Assembly (NCBI GenBank): GCA_012800435.1
Contig: JAAZJH010000041.1
Coordinates: 1-41,253, forward strand
Length of the DNA: 41,253 nt
Source: Clostridiaceae bacterium
GTDB lineage: Bacteria > Bacillota > Clostridia > Saccharofermentanales > DTU023
Direction of reading: 5' to 3'
Positions 1 through 8,765 of the stretch are shown in pieces. Positions within the stretch are counted from its first letter, which is position 1, and every line of letters starts with the position of its first letter. A program made the position numbers and the translations under genes. Under the pieces are notes generated by a model. The model did no database searches. It worked only from the letters and a program-made list of their open reading frames with translations, and was not told the origin of the DNA.

Positions 1-641
1 AAAACCATGTCAGGAGTTGGAAGTTCGCCAACTCGAATCCTAGGCATGCTATTCCCCGTTACGTCCATTTTTTCGACCGCAATATCATGCCATGCTTTCG
101 TGGTGCTCTTAATGACTTTTAACAGATACTCCGGCTTTACTAAAATACGCTCCTTAAACTTAACGAGTCTGTCATTAAAGGACGACGTCCCCGGCAAGGC
201 CTGCTCCAGTTCTTCACAAACTTCCTTAAACTTGGCGCAATCTGTTTCCGGGCAGACTACGTCATACAGACCTTGTGTCATTTCATCGAAAGTAAATTTA
301 TCTCCTAGGAGCATGCGTGTACGAAAGACCAGATTGGCGACGTGATCGACTAAGTAATTGACACGGGCGGCCTCTTTTTCCATGGCGGTTTTCTTGTACT
401 CAAGGAGGTTTTTGTGGAGGACCTGACCTTCATCTAAGATTTCTCTTAGAGACTTTCCGTGCTTCATCCAGCCAAGTTCGTAATCAGGAATTTGCTTGTA
501 GTCTCTCGAGAAGTCCATTTTAGTTCTGCGCCAAAAAGGACCTTCTACAAACCACTGCAGATCCCAGTTATCGTAACGTGTCTTATTCAGTGTCAAGTCG
601 ACTAATTGTCGCCCAAAAGCGTTTAATGCACTCGCTCCCAT
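1..641 (-). CDS. Hypothetical protein, 3' end cut by the window edge
   Basis: An open minus-strand frame runs without a stop from an ATG at 641 to the left edge, giving 213 codons of a longer protein. The start is chosen because a GGAGGGG ribosome binding site sits 6 bases upstream (about 648-654). The product is soluble, charged and probably mostly helical, with no signal peptide or membrane segment in the visible part. It has a Trp-rich start (residues about 26-35) and a helix-rich middle. I do not recognise the family and assign no function. It lies downstream of, and in the same direction as, the transporter/hydrolase operon, but a 237-base structured gap separates them, so it may have its own promoter. 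Confidence 0.7.
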   Translation of the reverse strand, partial: MGASALNAFGRQLVDLTLNKTRYDNWDLQWFVEGPFWRRTKMDFSRDYKQIPDYELGWMKHGKSLREILDEGQVLHKNLLEYKKTAMEKEAARVNYLVDHVANLVFRTRMLLGDKFTFDEMTQGLYDVVCPETDCAKFKEVCEELEQALPGTSSFNDRLVKFKERILVKPEYLLKVIKSTTKAWHDIAVEKMDVTGNSMPRIRVGELPTPDMV

Positions 642-878
642 GTTGATCCCCTCCGGCTTACAGTCTAATTGATCAAACTGAGGTGCCCGGGCAGCACTAT
701 TTCCTAACTAACAAAAAAATTAGCATCGGCGACGATTTTTAGACTTTGCCAATCCAACTCCTTGCAGCAAAGATCATAGACTGTCTCTCCCGCTTTACGC
801 TGACTTCTGCACTCTGTGCCTACGAACTTAAGCGGGGGCACCGGCCTGTCCTACCTCATGCTGACTCTCCGCCTACGC
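642..878 (-). other. Intergenic region with structured, partly repeated sequence
   Basis: There is no credible gene here. On the minus strand it contains an outer stem CCCGCTT/AAGCGGG (789-795 with 830-836) enclosing a small GCAC-AGA-GTGC hairpin (809-819). The pattern CGTAGGC...AGTCAGC occurs twice (minus strand, about 860-877 and 799-824). No U-run follows, so it does not look like a simple terminator. It could be a leader element of the gene that starts at 641, or a degenerate repeat. Confidence 0.35.
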
Positions 879-1727
879 TCACATACTATTGATTTTCTTG
901 GCTTTTTCAAAATATGACGCGATTTCCTCACCGGTAGCCAGCCAAATCTTTTCGTTCTGCACGATCAGATTCAGTAATTCTTCCAGAATGAAAATTCTCC
1001 CCTGTTCTCCTGTAGCTTGGGGATCCAGTTGAAGATTAAACAACGTGCCGTACTTGAGAGCACCTTCCAGCTCAATTTTCCAGTTTTCCAGCACATCATT
1101 GGCATTGGCAGAGCGGCTCTGCCCCTGCGGAATTTGCGGAGCCCATGTATAAACAAAGTACGGTAAATCGTATAACGCCCAGTGAATCGGAAGTTCAATC
1201 ATGAGACTTTCCCTCCGAAGATAAGGAATATCATCATCAGAAAGGGAACTGGAATAAGTGAAACCGAGGTCTCTTACTATTCTCAGCGTTTCTTCCGTCA
1301 TCTCGCCCTCCGGCATACGAAAGCCCCTCACCTCACTGCCGCTGACTTCTTCAAGACGATCCTTTGCCCATTTCAGCACAGACCGTTGCTCTTGCGCAGA
1401 AAGGAGGGCAAGATTTTCATGGTAGTAACCATGACAGCCAATCTCGTGACCTCTTAAAGCAATCTCCTTTACAACTTCCGGATACCTGTCCGCAACAGCA
1501 GCCAAGACGAAGAAGGTAGCCTTGACACCCCGATCATCTAAGGCATCCAGAATCTTAGGCAGGCCGAAGGTCATGCCCTCCCAGCCCAAAGCGGAAATTT
1601 CACCGCTATTCAAGTCAATATTCCCGTCCGGATAATACATCTTGGCAAAATACTCGGCCTCAATGTTTACACTAATCATAACGGCACAAGTCTTGCCCTT
1701 AGGCCAGCATATTCTATCCTTACTCAT
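879..1727 (-). CDS. Polysaccharide-deacetylase-fold hydrolase, paralogue with altered active site
   Basis: A 282-residue protein of the NodB-type carbohydrate esterase 4 fold, nearest in style to the PuuE/allantoinase-like and cyclic-imidase-like group rather than to secreted chitin deacetylases, because there is no signal peptide. Motif 1 reads VNIEAEY (about 20-26), motif 2 is HGYYH (H99 and H103), and motif 3 is GFRMPEGE (R137). The last motif reads NLQLDPQ, with Asp235 where the neighbouring paralogue has the conserved His. The start is the ATG at 1727, preceded by GGAGGTGAAGCAC; upstream in-frame Met codons lack such a site. It overlaps the upstream paralogue by 8 bases and is the last gene of the operon. 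The lost His may mean a changed reaction or a regulatory partner role. The substrate is unknown. Confidence 0.8.
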   Translation of the reverse strand: MSKDRICWPKGKTCAVMISVNIEAEYFAKMYYPDGNIDLNSGEISALGWEGMTFGLPKILDALDDRGVKATFFVLAAVADRYPEVVKEIALRGHEIGCHGYYHENLALLSAQEQRSVLKWAKDRLEEVSGSEVRGFRMPEGEMTEETLRIVRDLGFTYSSSLSDDDIPYLRRESLMIELPIHWALYDLPYFVYTWAPQIPQGQSRSANANDVLENWKIELEGALKYGTLFNLQLDPQATGEQGRIFILEELLNLIVQNEKIWLATGEEIASYFEKAKKINSM

Positions 1728-2571
1728 GTGCTTCACCTCCATTATGCTCAATAAAATATTCCGCTAAATCTAAGCAGGTAGAGCACCAGAGGCTATCGTT
1801 CTCAACCAAGTACCGACAAAAGCGCTCAAACATGATCGCGCGCCCCGGAGTGCCGGCAATCTGCGGGTGGAAGGCGGGAGAGCCCGCTGTGCCATAACGA
1901 ATAATGCCCTTTACTTCGTTAATCCAGTTTTCATATGGATTTCGGTAAGGAGCAATTCTTGGCATGCCGACAAGAACCTGAGGATAAGAATTCATGACGG
2001 TCTGCATATAGTCATCCATCATCTCATCACGGCAGGGGATGTTCACTGCCTTAGTCTTCTCACCCTTAACCTCTATCCAAGTACAAGCCTCACCGGCCAA
2101 GCCACAGCTGCCATAGACAAAACCGCCAGCGCTGTAGAGCCACTTCTCTGTTTCCGGCAGGATGGGACCGGTACCTCGAAAGCCTTTTGCCTTTACGCCG
2201 GCATATTTCAGAAAAGCATCCTGACATTTTTCAATAAATGCAATCTGTTCTTCAGTTGTATTGCCGTAATTTCCCCGGTGATCATAGCCGTGATGTGCGA
2301 TTTCATGGTCCTTGACTAGGATATCTTCCACCGCCTTCGGATATTTTTCAACAATTTCTGCCGGGATAAACCAAGTCGCTTTCAGGCCATATTCATCTAA
2401 AATGTCCAGGATCCGCGGAGTACCCACCTTGACGCCGAAGTCACCGATTGAGACGCCCTTAATAAAGTTCTGACCACCGGGAAGGTGACTGACCTTGTTC
2501 CTCCAGATGGTCCTTCCATCCAAGTCAAACCCAAGGGCAAAGGCAGCCTTTGCACCATTTTTCCATATCAT
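1720..2571 (-). CDS. Polysaccharide-deacetylase-fold hydrolase (cyclic imidase/PuuE-like)
   Basis: A 283-residue cytoplasmic protein with the NodB/CE4 fold. Motif 1 is FDLDGR (D16, D18), motif 2 is HHGYDH (H94 and H98 as metal ligands), motif 3 is GFRGTG (R132) and the last motif is FHPQIAG (H235). This FDLD...HGYxH...FHPQ pattern is typical of intracellular amide-ring hydrolases such as cyclic imidases and of Helicobacter HP0310-like proteins. Its start overlaps the stop of livF in an ATGA arrangement (2568-2571), so the two are translationally coupled. The next gene is a diverged paralogue; the pair may form a hetero-oligomer or act on successive substrates. The link to the Liv importer suggests the transporter brings in the substrate, which is inference. 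Confidence 0.82.
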   Translation of the reverse strand: MIWKNGAKAAFALGFDLDGRTIWRNKVSHLPGGQNFIKGVSIGDFGVKVGTPRILDILDEYGLKATWFIPAEIVEKYPKAVEDILVKDHEIAHHGYDHRGNYGNTTEEQIAFIEKCQDAFLKYAGVKAKGFRGTGPILPETEKWLYSAGGFVYGSCGLAGEACTWIEVKGEKTKAVNIPCRDEMMDDYMQTVMNSYPQVLVGMPRIAPYRNPYENWINEVKGIIRYGTAGSPAFHPQIAGTPGRAIMFERFCRYLVENDSLWCSTCLDLAEYFIEHNGGEAHE

Positions 2572-3293
2572 TTTCCTGCACCTGCCTTTAATAGCTTGCT
2601 GTCCTTTCCGAGGTATTCCGCCAAAATGCTCTCATCCGAAGCCAATTCCGCTCCTCTGCCTTCCTTAACAATCGTTCCTTGCTTAAGGACACACGCATGG
2701 TGGGCAATTCCCAGTGCCTTTCTAGCATTCTGCTCTACGAGAAGAACGGAAACACCCGCCTTATTGGTATCTTGAATGATCTTCATAATGTCGTTCACGA
2801 TCAATGGCGCCAGTCCCAGGGATGGCTCATCTAGGAGGAGAACCTTTGGATTGGACATCAGCCCTCTGGCGATGGCCAGCATCTGCTGTTCTCCTCCGGA
2901 TAGAGTTCCGGCTCTCTGACCGCGCCGTTCACCTAATCGTGGAAACATGTCATATGACCGCTCGATCCCTTGAGATACCGCCTTAGAAGTATAACCTCCC
3001 AAAATCAGATTTTCTTCTACCGTCAGGTTTGAGAAAATCCAACGACCTTCCGGAATCAAGCAAATACCTTTTTCTACAGTCTTATATGCGACTGCCTCTA
3101 GAGCCTCACCCTCCATATATATTTGACCGGTCTGGGGCTTTAGGAGACCTGCTATACACTTTAAGAGAGAGGATTTGCCTGCTCCATTGGAACCAATGAT
3201 GGCCATAATCTCTCCCTTCTTTACTTCAAAGCTGACATCGCGGACAGCCTGAATTTTCCCGTATGAAAAACTTAAATTTTCAACTCTTAACAT
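2568..3293 (-). CDS. livF: Branched-chain amino acid/amide-type ABC transporter ATPase LivF
   Basis: A 241-residue ABC ATPase of the LivF type (usual length about 235-240). The Walker A sequence GSNGAGKSS is at about 34-42, the signature LSGGEQQML near 135, and the Walker B LLLDEPSLG near 155. The short form with the GLAPLIV segment after Walker B is characteristic of LivF. It pairs with LivG to power the LivHM permease at the inner face of the membrane. It starts at the TGATG junction with livG (3293) and ends in an ATGA overlap with the downstream hydrolase, so it lies inside a tight operon. The family also transports urea, amides and other amino acids, so the substrate is not fixed by sequence. 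Confidence 0.95.
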   Translation of the reverse strand: MLRVENLSFSYGKIQAVRDVSFEVKKGEIMAIIGSNGAGKSSLLKCIAGLLKPQTGQIYMEGEALEAVAYKTVEKGICLIPEGRWIFSNLTVEENLILGGYTSKAVSQGIERSYDMFPRLGERRGQRAGTLSGGEQQMLAIARGLMSNPKVLLLDEPSLGLAPLIVNDIMKIIQDTNKAGVSVLLVEQNARKALGIAHHACVLKQGTIVKEGRGAELASDESILAEYLGKDSKLLKAGAGK

Positions 3294-4069
3294 CAGTCAT
3301 CTACCCCCAGATATGCTGTGATAACATCCGGATTGGTCTGAATTTCATCCGGGCTGCCCTTGGCGAGCAGCTGTCCGAAATTTAGCACGGTGATGTGGTC
3401 GCAAAGTGCCATAATAACATCCATATGATGATCAATGATGACGATCGTAATTCCGTGTTCGTCACGTATAGACTGAACAAAAGCAGTCAAGGCCATCGAT
3501 TCTTCATCGTTCATGCCTGCCGCCGGCTCATCCAAAAGTATCAGCTGTGGAGAGGTAGCCATTGCTCTGGCAATTTCGAGGCGGCGCTGCAGACCGTAAG
3601 GCAGATTATCTGCCTGCTGGTCACGGAATTCGATTAGGCCTACAGCCTCCAAAAGCTCTTCACAATAATCCGACATCGCCCTTTCCTGCCTTCTGCACTT
3701 TGGCGTTCTAAAAAGACCATCAAGCAAGGAGTAGGTAATATTCTTCTGACAGGCAGTAAAGATATTGTCATATACGCTTAGACTGCCAAAGAGACGAATG
3801 TTCTGAAATGTTCTGGCAACACCGAGTTTGGCAATGGCAGCTGTCGGCAGGCCATTGATTTTTTTTCCGTTAAAAAAAATTTCACCCTCGGTCGTATCGT
3901 AAACTCCTGTAATCATGTTAAATAAGGTTGTTTTTCCGGCTCCATTCGGTCCAATGATGCCGTAAATATACCCTTTCGGCACGGAGATACAAATGTCCTC
4001 AGAAGCTGTAATGCCGCCAAAATATTTGCTAACGTTTCTTAACTCTAAAATGGCTTCCTTATCCTGCAT
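3293..4069 (-). CDS. livG: Branched-chain amino acid/amide-type ABC transporter ATPase LivG
   Basis: A 258-residue ABC ATPase of the LivG type. It shows Walker A GPNGAGKTT near 39-47, the ARTFQNIRLF segment typical of LivG, a divergent signature LPYGLQRRLEIARA and Walker B LILLDEPAAGM. The ATG at 4069 is chosen as start because an AGGTGG ribosome binding site precedes it; a GTG at 4078 would add three residues. Its stop touches the livF start (TGATG). It forms the second half of the ATPase pair for the LivHM channel. Confidence 0.94.
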   Translation of the reverse strand: MQDKEAILELRNVSKYFGGITASEDICISVPKGYIYGIIGPNGAGKTTLFNMITGVYDTTEGEIFFNGKKINGLPTAAIAKLGVARTFQNIRLFGSLSVYDNIFTACQKNITYSLLDGLFRTPKCRRQERAMSDYCEELLEAVGLIEFRDQQADNLPYGLQRRLEIARAMATSPQLILLDEPAAGMNDEESMALTAFVQSIRDEHGITIVIIDHHMDVIMALCDHITVLNFGQLLAKGSPDEIQTNPDVITAYLGVDD

Positions 4070-4078
4070 CAGCACCAC

Positions 4079-4966
4079 CTATTTCGCTCTTCCATGCTTC
4101 ATTCTCAGTCTCATATTTTCAAAAAATCTCCTCAATCCCGCTATAGAAAACTCCCTATTGCCCATTAAGCCGGAGGGCCTGAAGATAATAACGAGAACGA
4201 CGAGAAGGCCGTAAAAGACCATTCTCCACTCTTGCACGGCACCGAAGCGTAAAACCTCAGGTAACGGAATTAGAATTAGAGAAGCAACAATGGAGCCGGT
4301 TAGACTGCCGGTTCCGCCCAGTATAACGGTCATCACGAGTTCGTCAGATTTTACGATACTGAACATCGAGGGAGACAAATACTGCATAAAATGAGCCAAC
4401 AAAGCACCGGACAGACCGCACAGCGCGCAGCTGATCCCCATGGCCAAGAGCTTATAACTAGCCACCTTTGTGCCGATAGATGCGGCTGCCAACTCATCTT
4501 CACGCACGGCTACACAATTTCGACCTTGTTTAGAACGTAGAAAATTGCGGAGAATCCAAATAACAACCACGACAATGATAAGAACCGTTAGAAAACTTGA
4601 ACCGGGAGGAATCCCTGTCAATCCTCTGGCACCGCCTGTAATGCCGGGCAGATTTTCAATAATGAGTTTTGTTGCCTGTCCAATACCCAGAGTGGCAATA
4701 ACAAAATAGTCACCCTTTAGCTTTAGAGTGGGATAGCCAATGAGCAGTCCTACAATCAAGGCAGCTGCCATAGCGGAAATGACACCAAAGATATTCGGAA
4801 TCCCATATGTCTTTGTCAACAAGGCTGATGTATATGCGCCAATGGCCATGAAGCCCGCATGACCAACTGAAAATAGTCCGGTAAAACCGGTAAGAACAGA
4901 CATACCAAGGACGGCGATCATGTAAATGCCTGTTAGAGTGGCAACACCTAGCCAATATTCCAGCAT
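4079..4966 (-). CDS. livM: Liv-type ABC transporter permease LivM
   Basis: A 295-residue integral membrane protein with about eight to nine hydrophobic segments. The family pattern FSVGHAGFMAIGAY lies near 32-45 and the conserved coupling region SIGTKVASYKLLAM near 160-180, where it contacts the ATPases. An AAGGAGGG site precedes the ATG at 4966. It lies between livH and livG and should form the transmembrane pore together with LivH. The length is normal for the family apart from a short N-terminus. Confidence 0.93.
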   Translation of the reverse strand: MLEYWLGVATLTGIYMIAVLGMSVLTGFTGLFSVGHAGFMAIGAYTSALLTKTYGIPNIFGVISAMAAALIVGLLIGYPTLKLKGDYFVIATLGIGQATKLIIENLPGITGGARGLTGIPPGSSFLTVLIIVVVVIWILRNFLRSKQGRNCVAVREDELAAASIGTKVASYKLLAMGISCALCGLSGALLAHFMQYLSPSMFSIVKSDELVMTVILGGTGSLTGSIVASLILIPLPEVLRFGAVQEWRMVFYGLLVVLVIIFRPSGLMGNREFSIAGLRRFFENMRLRMKHGRAK

Positions 4967-4977
4967 CTCTACCCTCC

Positions 4978-5853
4978 TTATGCCCTATCACCGATGTCCA
5001 CCCCCATCAAGCCGGAGGGTTTAACAAACAAGATGATAACAAGCAATGTATACGAGAAAATATCTCGCATGGCTGAAGACAGATAACCGGAAATGAGCAC
5101 CTCTCCAATTCCCAGGATTAAGGCGCCGATTACGGCTCCCGTTATACTGCCCAAACCGCCGACAACCGAGCTAATGAAGGCCTTATTTGCCATGTTCGTT
5201 CCCAGAGCCGGATAGGCAGTATATTTTGCTCCAAGCAGGGCGCCCGCCAAGCCGGCAAGCGCCCCCGCAATCAGGAATACAATCATTATAAGTTTCTGGG
5301 TGTTAATGCCCATGATGGAGGCTGTCTCCAAGGAAAACGATGCGCCCCTTATCGCCAGACCTGCACGGGATTTTTTGATAAATAGTTGCACCAAGATGAG
5401 CGCTACGGCGCTGACCGCCAAGATAATAAGATCGATTGTTCCGAACGTCGCACCAAAGACATTGATCGCCTTGGTCGAGAAATTGACCGGGTACACACGG
5501 AACCTGCTCGTAAATGAGATGATCACCAAGTTGTCACACATCGTCGAAATACCGAGTCCCGTGATTAAAAGGTATATACGTTGCGCATTTTTCTTCAGCA
5601 AAACACTGTACCCGAGGATCTGAATGAGGATGGCCAGAATACCCGCCACAACAATGGCAAACAGGATCCCCGCGTAGATGTTTTCGAATAATTCCGTCAG
5701 AAAATAGAAGGTCGCAAATGCACCTATGGTCACCGTAATGCTGTGGGCAAAATTCGTAAAGTTCAATAGGCTATATATGAGGGAATAGCCCACCGCCATG
5801 AGCGCATAAATCCCGCCCACGGACAACCCATTGATGACTTGCTGGAAGAACAA
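4978..5853 (-). CDS. livH: Liv-type ABC transporter permease LivH (TTG start)
   Basis: A 291-residue permease with the LivH start pattern QQVINGLSVGGIYALMAVGYSL-like (written here only in part) and the central coupling motif ETASIMGINTQKLI. The initiation codon is TTG at 5853, supported by a GGGGAGGG ribosome binding site 7 bases upstream; no ATG is better placed. About eight membrane segments are visible. It is preceded by the substrate-binding lipoprotein and followed by livM, the usual family order. Confidence 0.92.
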   Translation of the reverse strand: MFFQQVINGLSVGGIYALMAVGYSLIYSLLNFTNFAHSITVTIGAFATFYFLTELFENIYAGILFAIVVAGILAILIQILGYSVLLKKNAQRIYLLITGLGISTMCDNLVIISFTSRFRVYPVNFSTKAINVFGATFGTIDLIILAVSAVALILVQLFIKKSRAGLAIRGASFSLETASIMGINTQKLIMIVFLIAGALAGLAGALLGAKYTAYPALGTNMANKAFISSVVGGLGSITGAVIGALILGIGEVLISGYLSSAMRDIFSYTLLVIILFVKPSGLMGVDIGDRA

Positions 5854-5884
5854 CGCAGTACCCTCCCCAAAAGTTCCTCAAGAT

Positions 5885-7084
5885 CTACTCAAAACGGTAT
5901 TCGTCAATCTTGATAAACTCACCGTCGCCAACCTTCATGATGGAAGCCGTTCTTACCGGATTATGAGTTTTTGGATCCATGGTTATAACCGAAGTCAGGA
6001 GCGGAACATCTTTCGCATTCTCAAGTCCTTCGCGGATGGCTTCCGGAGTCGCTTCGCCCTTCGTTTCTATAACGTGCTTGATGAGCATGTAGATATCGGC
6101 AGCAAAATAAGCATCTGTACCAGCGCTATCGGGATCCATATCCCATTCCTCTTTAAACCATTCTTTGAATACGTTTAAACTCTCATCAGTTAAGTCCATG
6201 GCCGTCGGAAAGACACCGCCCTTTAACTCTTCTCCCGCTATTTCAAACAAATCCTGCATTGCCCAGGCGTCTACACCGATGAAAGGACAATCAATGCCCA
6301 TCGCTCTTGCTTGTACGGCGGTAAGACCAACCTCCTTGTAATTTGCAGGTATCATCAATGCGTCGTAATCGCCAAAATCTTTGATCTTAGTTAGCTGCGC
6401 CCGAAAATCGACGTCACCGGCATTATAAGCTTCTGTAATTGTGACTGCGCCGCCCTTGGCTTCAAAAGAATCCGTAAAATTTTGGGTGATCCCCAGAGAG
6501 TATTCGCTGGACACTTCGTACAAAATGGCCACTTTCTTATAACCCAGCACATCATAGGCGTAACCGGCCATAACGTCCCCTAATTGCGGATCGGACAGAC
6601 AGATGCGGAACGAATAAGGGCGTACGGAGCCGTCTTCTTCATTTTGTGTCACCTTGTAGTTCGTGCCGCATGTCGTTACATGAGGAATGCCATACTTCGC
6701 GCAGACCTCATCGAGCGCAATCGCCGTCGACGAAGCATCCGGACCGATAAAGGCAATGACACCGTCGTTTAGGATAGCTTTTCGCGCGGCGTTGGTTGTT
6801 TCTACCGTGTCTCCGCGGTTATCATAGATTTTAAGATCTACTTTTTTCCCCAGGATACCGCCTTCTTCATTCGTCTTCTTGACGAGCATCTGGCACGCAT
6901 AGGATTCAACCATACCCCAAATGGCGGACTCACCCGTCAAGGGTCCAATGTAGCCTAAAACGATGGTCTCGGGTTCCTTGACTTCTTCCTTCTTCTTGGT
7001 TCCGGTGTCATTACATGCAGCCAGACTTAGCAACAGAACCGCCGCTAAGCAAAACGTCAAGAGCTTTTTCCATTTTTTATTCAT
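5885..7084 (-). CDS. livJ: Liv-type ABC transporter substrate-binding lipoprotein
   Basis: A 399-residue periplasmic-binding-type protein (Peripla_BP_6 family). The chosen ATG at 7084 gives a clean lipoprotein signal: a KKWKK positive start, a hydrophobic stretch and the lipobox LAAC with Cys24 as the lipidated residue. In-frame starts further upstream would place charged residues before the signal. Mature-domain hallmarks are LGYIGPLTGE after a Lys/Glu-rich linker and the segment AFIGPDASSTA that helps bind the ligand amino/carboxyl group. It leads the transporter genes and is probably their most abundant product. The ligand cannot be read from sequence; branched-chain amino acids, other amino acids and amides are all possible. 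Confidence 0.92.
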   Translation of the reverse strand: MNKKWKKLLTFCLAAVLLLSLAACNDTGTKKKEEVKEPETIVLGYIGPLTGESAIWGMVESYACQMLVKKTNEEGGILGKKVDLKIYDNRGDTVETTNAARKAILNDGVIAFIGPDASSTAIALDEVCAKYGIPHVTTCGTNYKVTQNEEDGSVRPYSFRICLSDPQLGDVMAGYAYDVLGYKKVAILYEVSSEYSLGITQNFTDSFEAKGGAVTITEAYNAGDVDFRAQLTKIKDFGDYDALMIPANYKEVGLTAVQARAMGIDCPFIGVDAWAMQDLFEIAGEELKGGVFPTAMDLTDESLNVFKEWFKEEWDMDPDSAGTDAYFAADIYMLIKHVIETKGEATPEAIREGLENAKDVPLLTSVITMDPKTHNPVRTASIMKVGDGEFIKIDEYRFE

Positions 7085-7164
7085 TTCTTTCTTCCTCTCT
7101 CTCCTCATTAGTAGTTTAAAACCTTTATCCTTAAGCAGACACACTATGTTTTAATATTTTGTCA

Positions 7165-7938
7165 TCAAAACATATGGGAGCCGCCGTTTGGAGACAAAAC
7201 TTGTCCCGAAAAGAAATTAGCTGACTCACTAGCTAAAAAAACGACGGCAGCCGCCTGATCTTCCGGCTGACCGATCTTCCAAAAAATCTTAAGTGCCGGT
7301 TCAAATTCCCACTCATGGGCCATACGGGTCTCGGTGAATCCCGGCGCTACACAATTAACATTGATCTTTTCATGACCAAGTTCACGGGCAAGACTCTTTG
7401 TCAGACCGATCACTCCCGCCTTGGCAGCTGAATAGTGAATGTCACAGTCTTCACCCGTAACTCCCGCTCCTGAACTGATGTTGATAATTTTTCCGGACTG
7501 TTTTTCACGCATGATCGGGATTACTTCCCAACAAAAATTGTAAACACCGGTTAGATTGGTGGTAATGAGACGATCCCATTCCTCTGGATGCACTTCCGCA
7601 ATCTTTTTGCCGCCTCCCATAGTCGCGCCGCAATTTACTAAGATATCGACCGTGCCATAAGTGGCCAGCGTCTGTTCCACCGTAGCCCGGATTTCGTCTA
7701 AACTGTTTATGTCACATTTTCTGTGGATTGCTTCGTAACCTTCCGAAACAATTTCATCTACAGTGACTGCAACACTGTTACCCTCAATATCACAGGCCAT
7801 AACATGGGCGCCAAGGGATGCCAGCATTTTGGCAATCGCCTTTCCAATCCCGTTTCCGGCTCCGGTTACGATGGCTGCTTTCCCTTCCAAGCCAAAGAAC
7901 TGATAGGCGTTTTCCATCATTTTCTGTTTCAATGCCAT
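7165..7938 (-). CDS. Short-chain dehydrogenase/reductase (SDR), substrate unknown
   Basis: A 257-residue classical SDR. The Rossmann motif TGAGNGIG is at 25-32, an acidic residue (D50 area, CDIEG) suggests NAD(H) preference, NCG replaces the usual NNAG, and the catalytic Ser...YSAAK set is present (ISSGAG then HYSAAKAG). The C-terminus carries the GQVLSPNGG pattern. Its start at 7938 has an AAGGAGGG site 4 bases away. It is the first gene after the promoter at 8090-8118 and lies 80 bases upstream of the transporter lipoprotein, so it likely works on the imported compound or a product of it. FabG-like acyl reductase is an alternative, less likely in this context. Confidence 0.85.
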   Translation of the reverse strand: MALKQKMMENAYQFFGLEGKAAIVTGAGNGIGKAIAKMLASLGAHVMACDIEGNSVAVTVDEIVSEGYEAIHRKCDINSLDEIRATVEQTLATYGTVDILVNCGATMGGGKKIAEVHPEEWDRLITTNLTGVYNFCWEVIPIMREKQSGKIINISSGAGVTGEDCDIHYSAAKAGVIGLTKSLARELGHEKINVNCVAPGFTETRMAHEWEFEPALKIFWKIGQPEDQAAAVVFLASESANFFSGQVLSPNGGSHMF

Positions 7939-8089
7939 GGTTCCCTCCTTTATTCTGTTTCACTTGGAATCTGAAGACCGGCAAAGCAGGATCATCCCCT
8001 AAAGGAATTAATATTCATATATCAGCATAATTAGTTACTCTTTTTATCGAATATATAGGCGCGGCTCCCTTGTTTTATGTATGTCGCTT

Positions 8090-8118
8090 ACTATAACAAA
8101 GACATTAAAACGCGTCAA
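8090..8118 (-). promoter_or_regulatory. Sigma-A-type promoter for the SDR-liv-hydrolase operon
   Basis: On the minus strand a TTGACG -35 box (8113-8118) is separated by exactly 17 bases from a TATAGT -10 box (8090-8095). Transcription would start near 8083, leaving a leader of about 145 bases before the dehydrogenase. This is the best promoter match upstream of the seven-gene minus-strand cluster. Confidence 0.65.
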
Positions 8119-8464
8119 TGACTTAACAAAAATTACGTGAAAACGTACTAAAATTAATAAAAATAATCCTCTAAACTGTTGAAAATACGGCATTAGGCAG
8201 CACCATTATTATTAATTTCATTTTTCAACTAAAGATAAAAAAAGAGAACACCAAATCTTCTTCTTTCGCGCAGCTTAAAAAACAATAGCTATTCTTCCTA
8301 TTCTATTCGATTTTAACAAATGTATAAATATAAACATAGTCCTCTGCTTCTTCGGACACATCAAGCACAAATTGCCACACACAATCGTCAGGCACCTTCA
8401 GGCAAAATCGGCTACACACAACAGCTTCCGCTTATCGGTCTCTTGATGTTGAACACATGAAAAC
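8119..8464. other. AT-rich intergenic stretch
   Basis: About 350 bases between the divergent dehydrogenase promoter and the tRNA promoter. It is AT-rich with many short A and T runs. I see no open frame with a ribosome binding site, no long inverted repeat and no known riboswitch pattern. Confidence 0.5.
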
Positions 8465-8494
8465 TTGACACCGCTGCCTTCGCTGTGCTAGTTT
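8465..8494 (+). promoter_or_regulatory. Probable tRNA-Ala promoter
   Basis: A perfect TTGACA -35 box (8465-8470) is followed after 18 bases by TAGTTT (8489-8494) as a weaker -10 box. The tRNA begins about 70 bases downstream on the same strand. Confidence 0.5.
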
Positions 8495-8564
8495 ATGGAA
8501 GCCTTGATGCGACAACTGATCGCTCAGAATCGCATCGTTAATGCAACATATTTCAGATTAGTAA

Positions 8565-8641
8565 GGGGAATTAGCTCAGTTTGGGAGAGCGCCTGAATGG
8601 CATTCAGGAGGTCGTGGGTTCGAGCCCCATATTCTCCACCA
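8565..8641 (+). tRNA. tRNA-Ala, anticodon GGC
   Basis: A 77-base cloverleaf. The acceptor stem GGGGAAT pairs with ATTCTCC and includes the G3-U70 pair that identifies alanine tRNAs. The D stem is GCTC/GAGC, the anticodon stem CCTGA/TCAGG encloses the loop ATGGCAT with anticodon GGC, and the T arm is GTGGG-TTCGAGC-CCCAT. The discriminator base A and the CCA end are encoded. It stands alone, with its own promoter and terminator. Confidence 0.97.
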
Positions 8642-8649
8642 AGAACAAG

Positions 8650-8681
8650 AAAGCCCCAGCCATTTGTTGGCCGGGGCTTTT
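8650..8681 (+). terminator. Rho-independent terminator of tRNA-Ala
   Basis: AAAGCCCC pairs with GGGGCTTT, extended inward by GCC/GGC after one mismatch, and is followed by a short T run. It begins 9 bases after the tRNA CCA end. Confidence 0.85.
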
Positions 8682-8765
8682 CTATTCTGGGATAATAGTA
8701 CGGCTGTTTTTATGCTCTTTTTGATCAGACTATGCACCTTATTTAACCCGACGTACTACAAATAA

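Noticed and set aside
7-345. Plus-strand ORF of 112 codons at the left edge
   Set aside because: It is antisense to the minus-strand frame 1-641, which has a strong ribosome binding site; this ORF has none and its protein is low-complexity.
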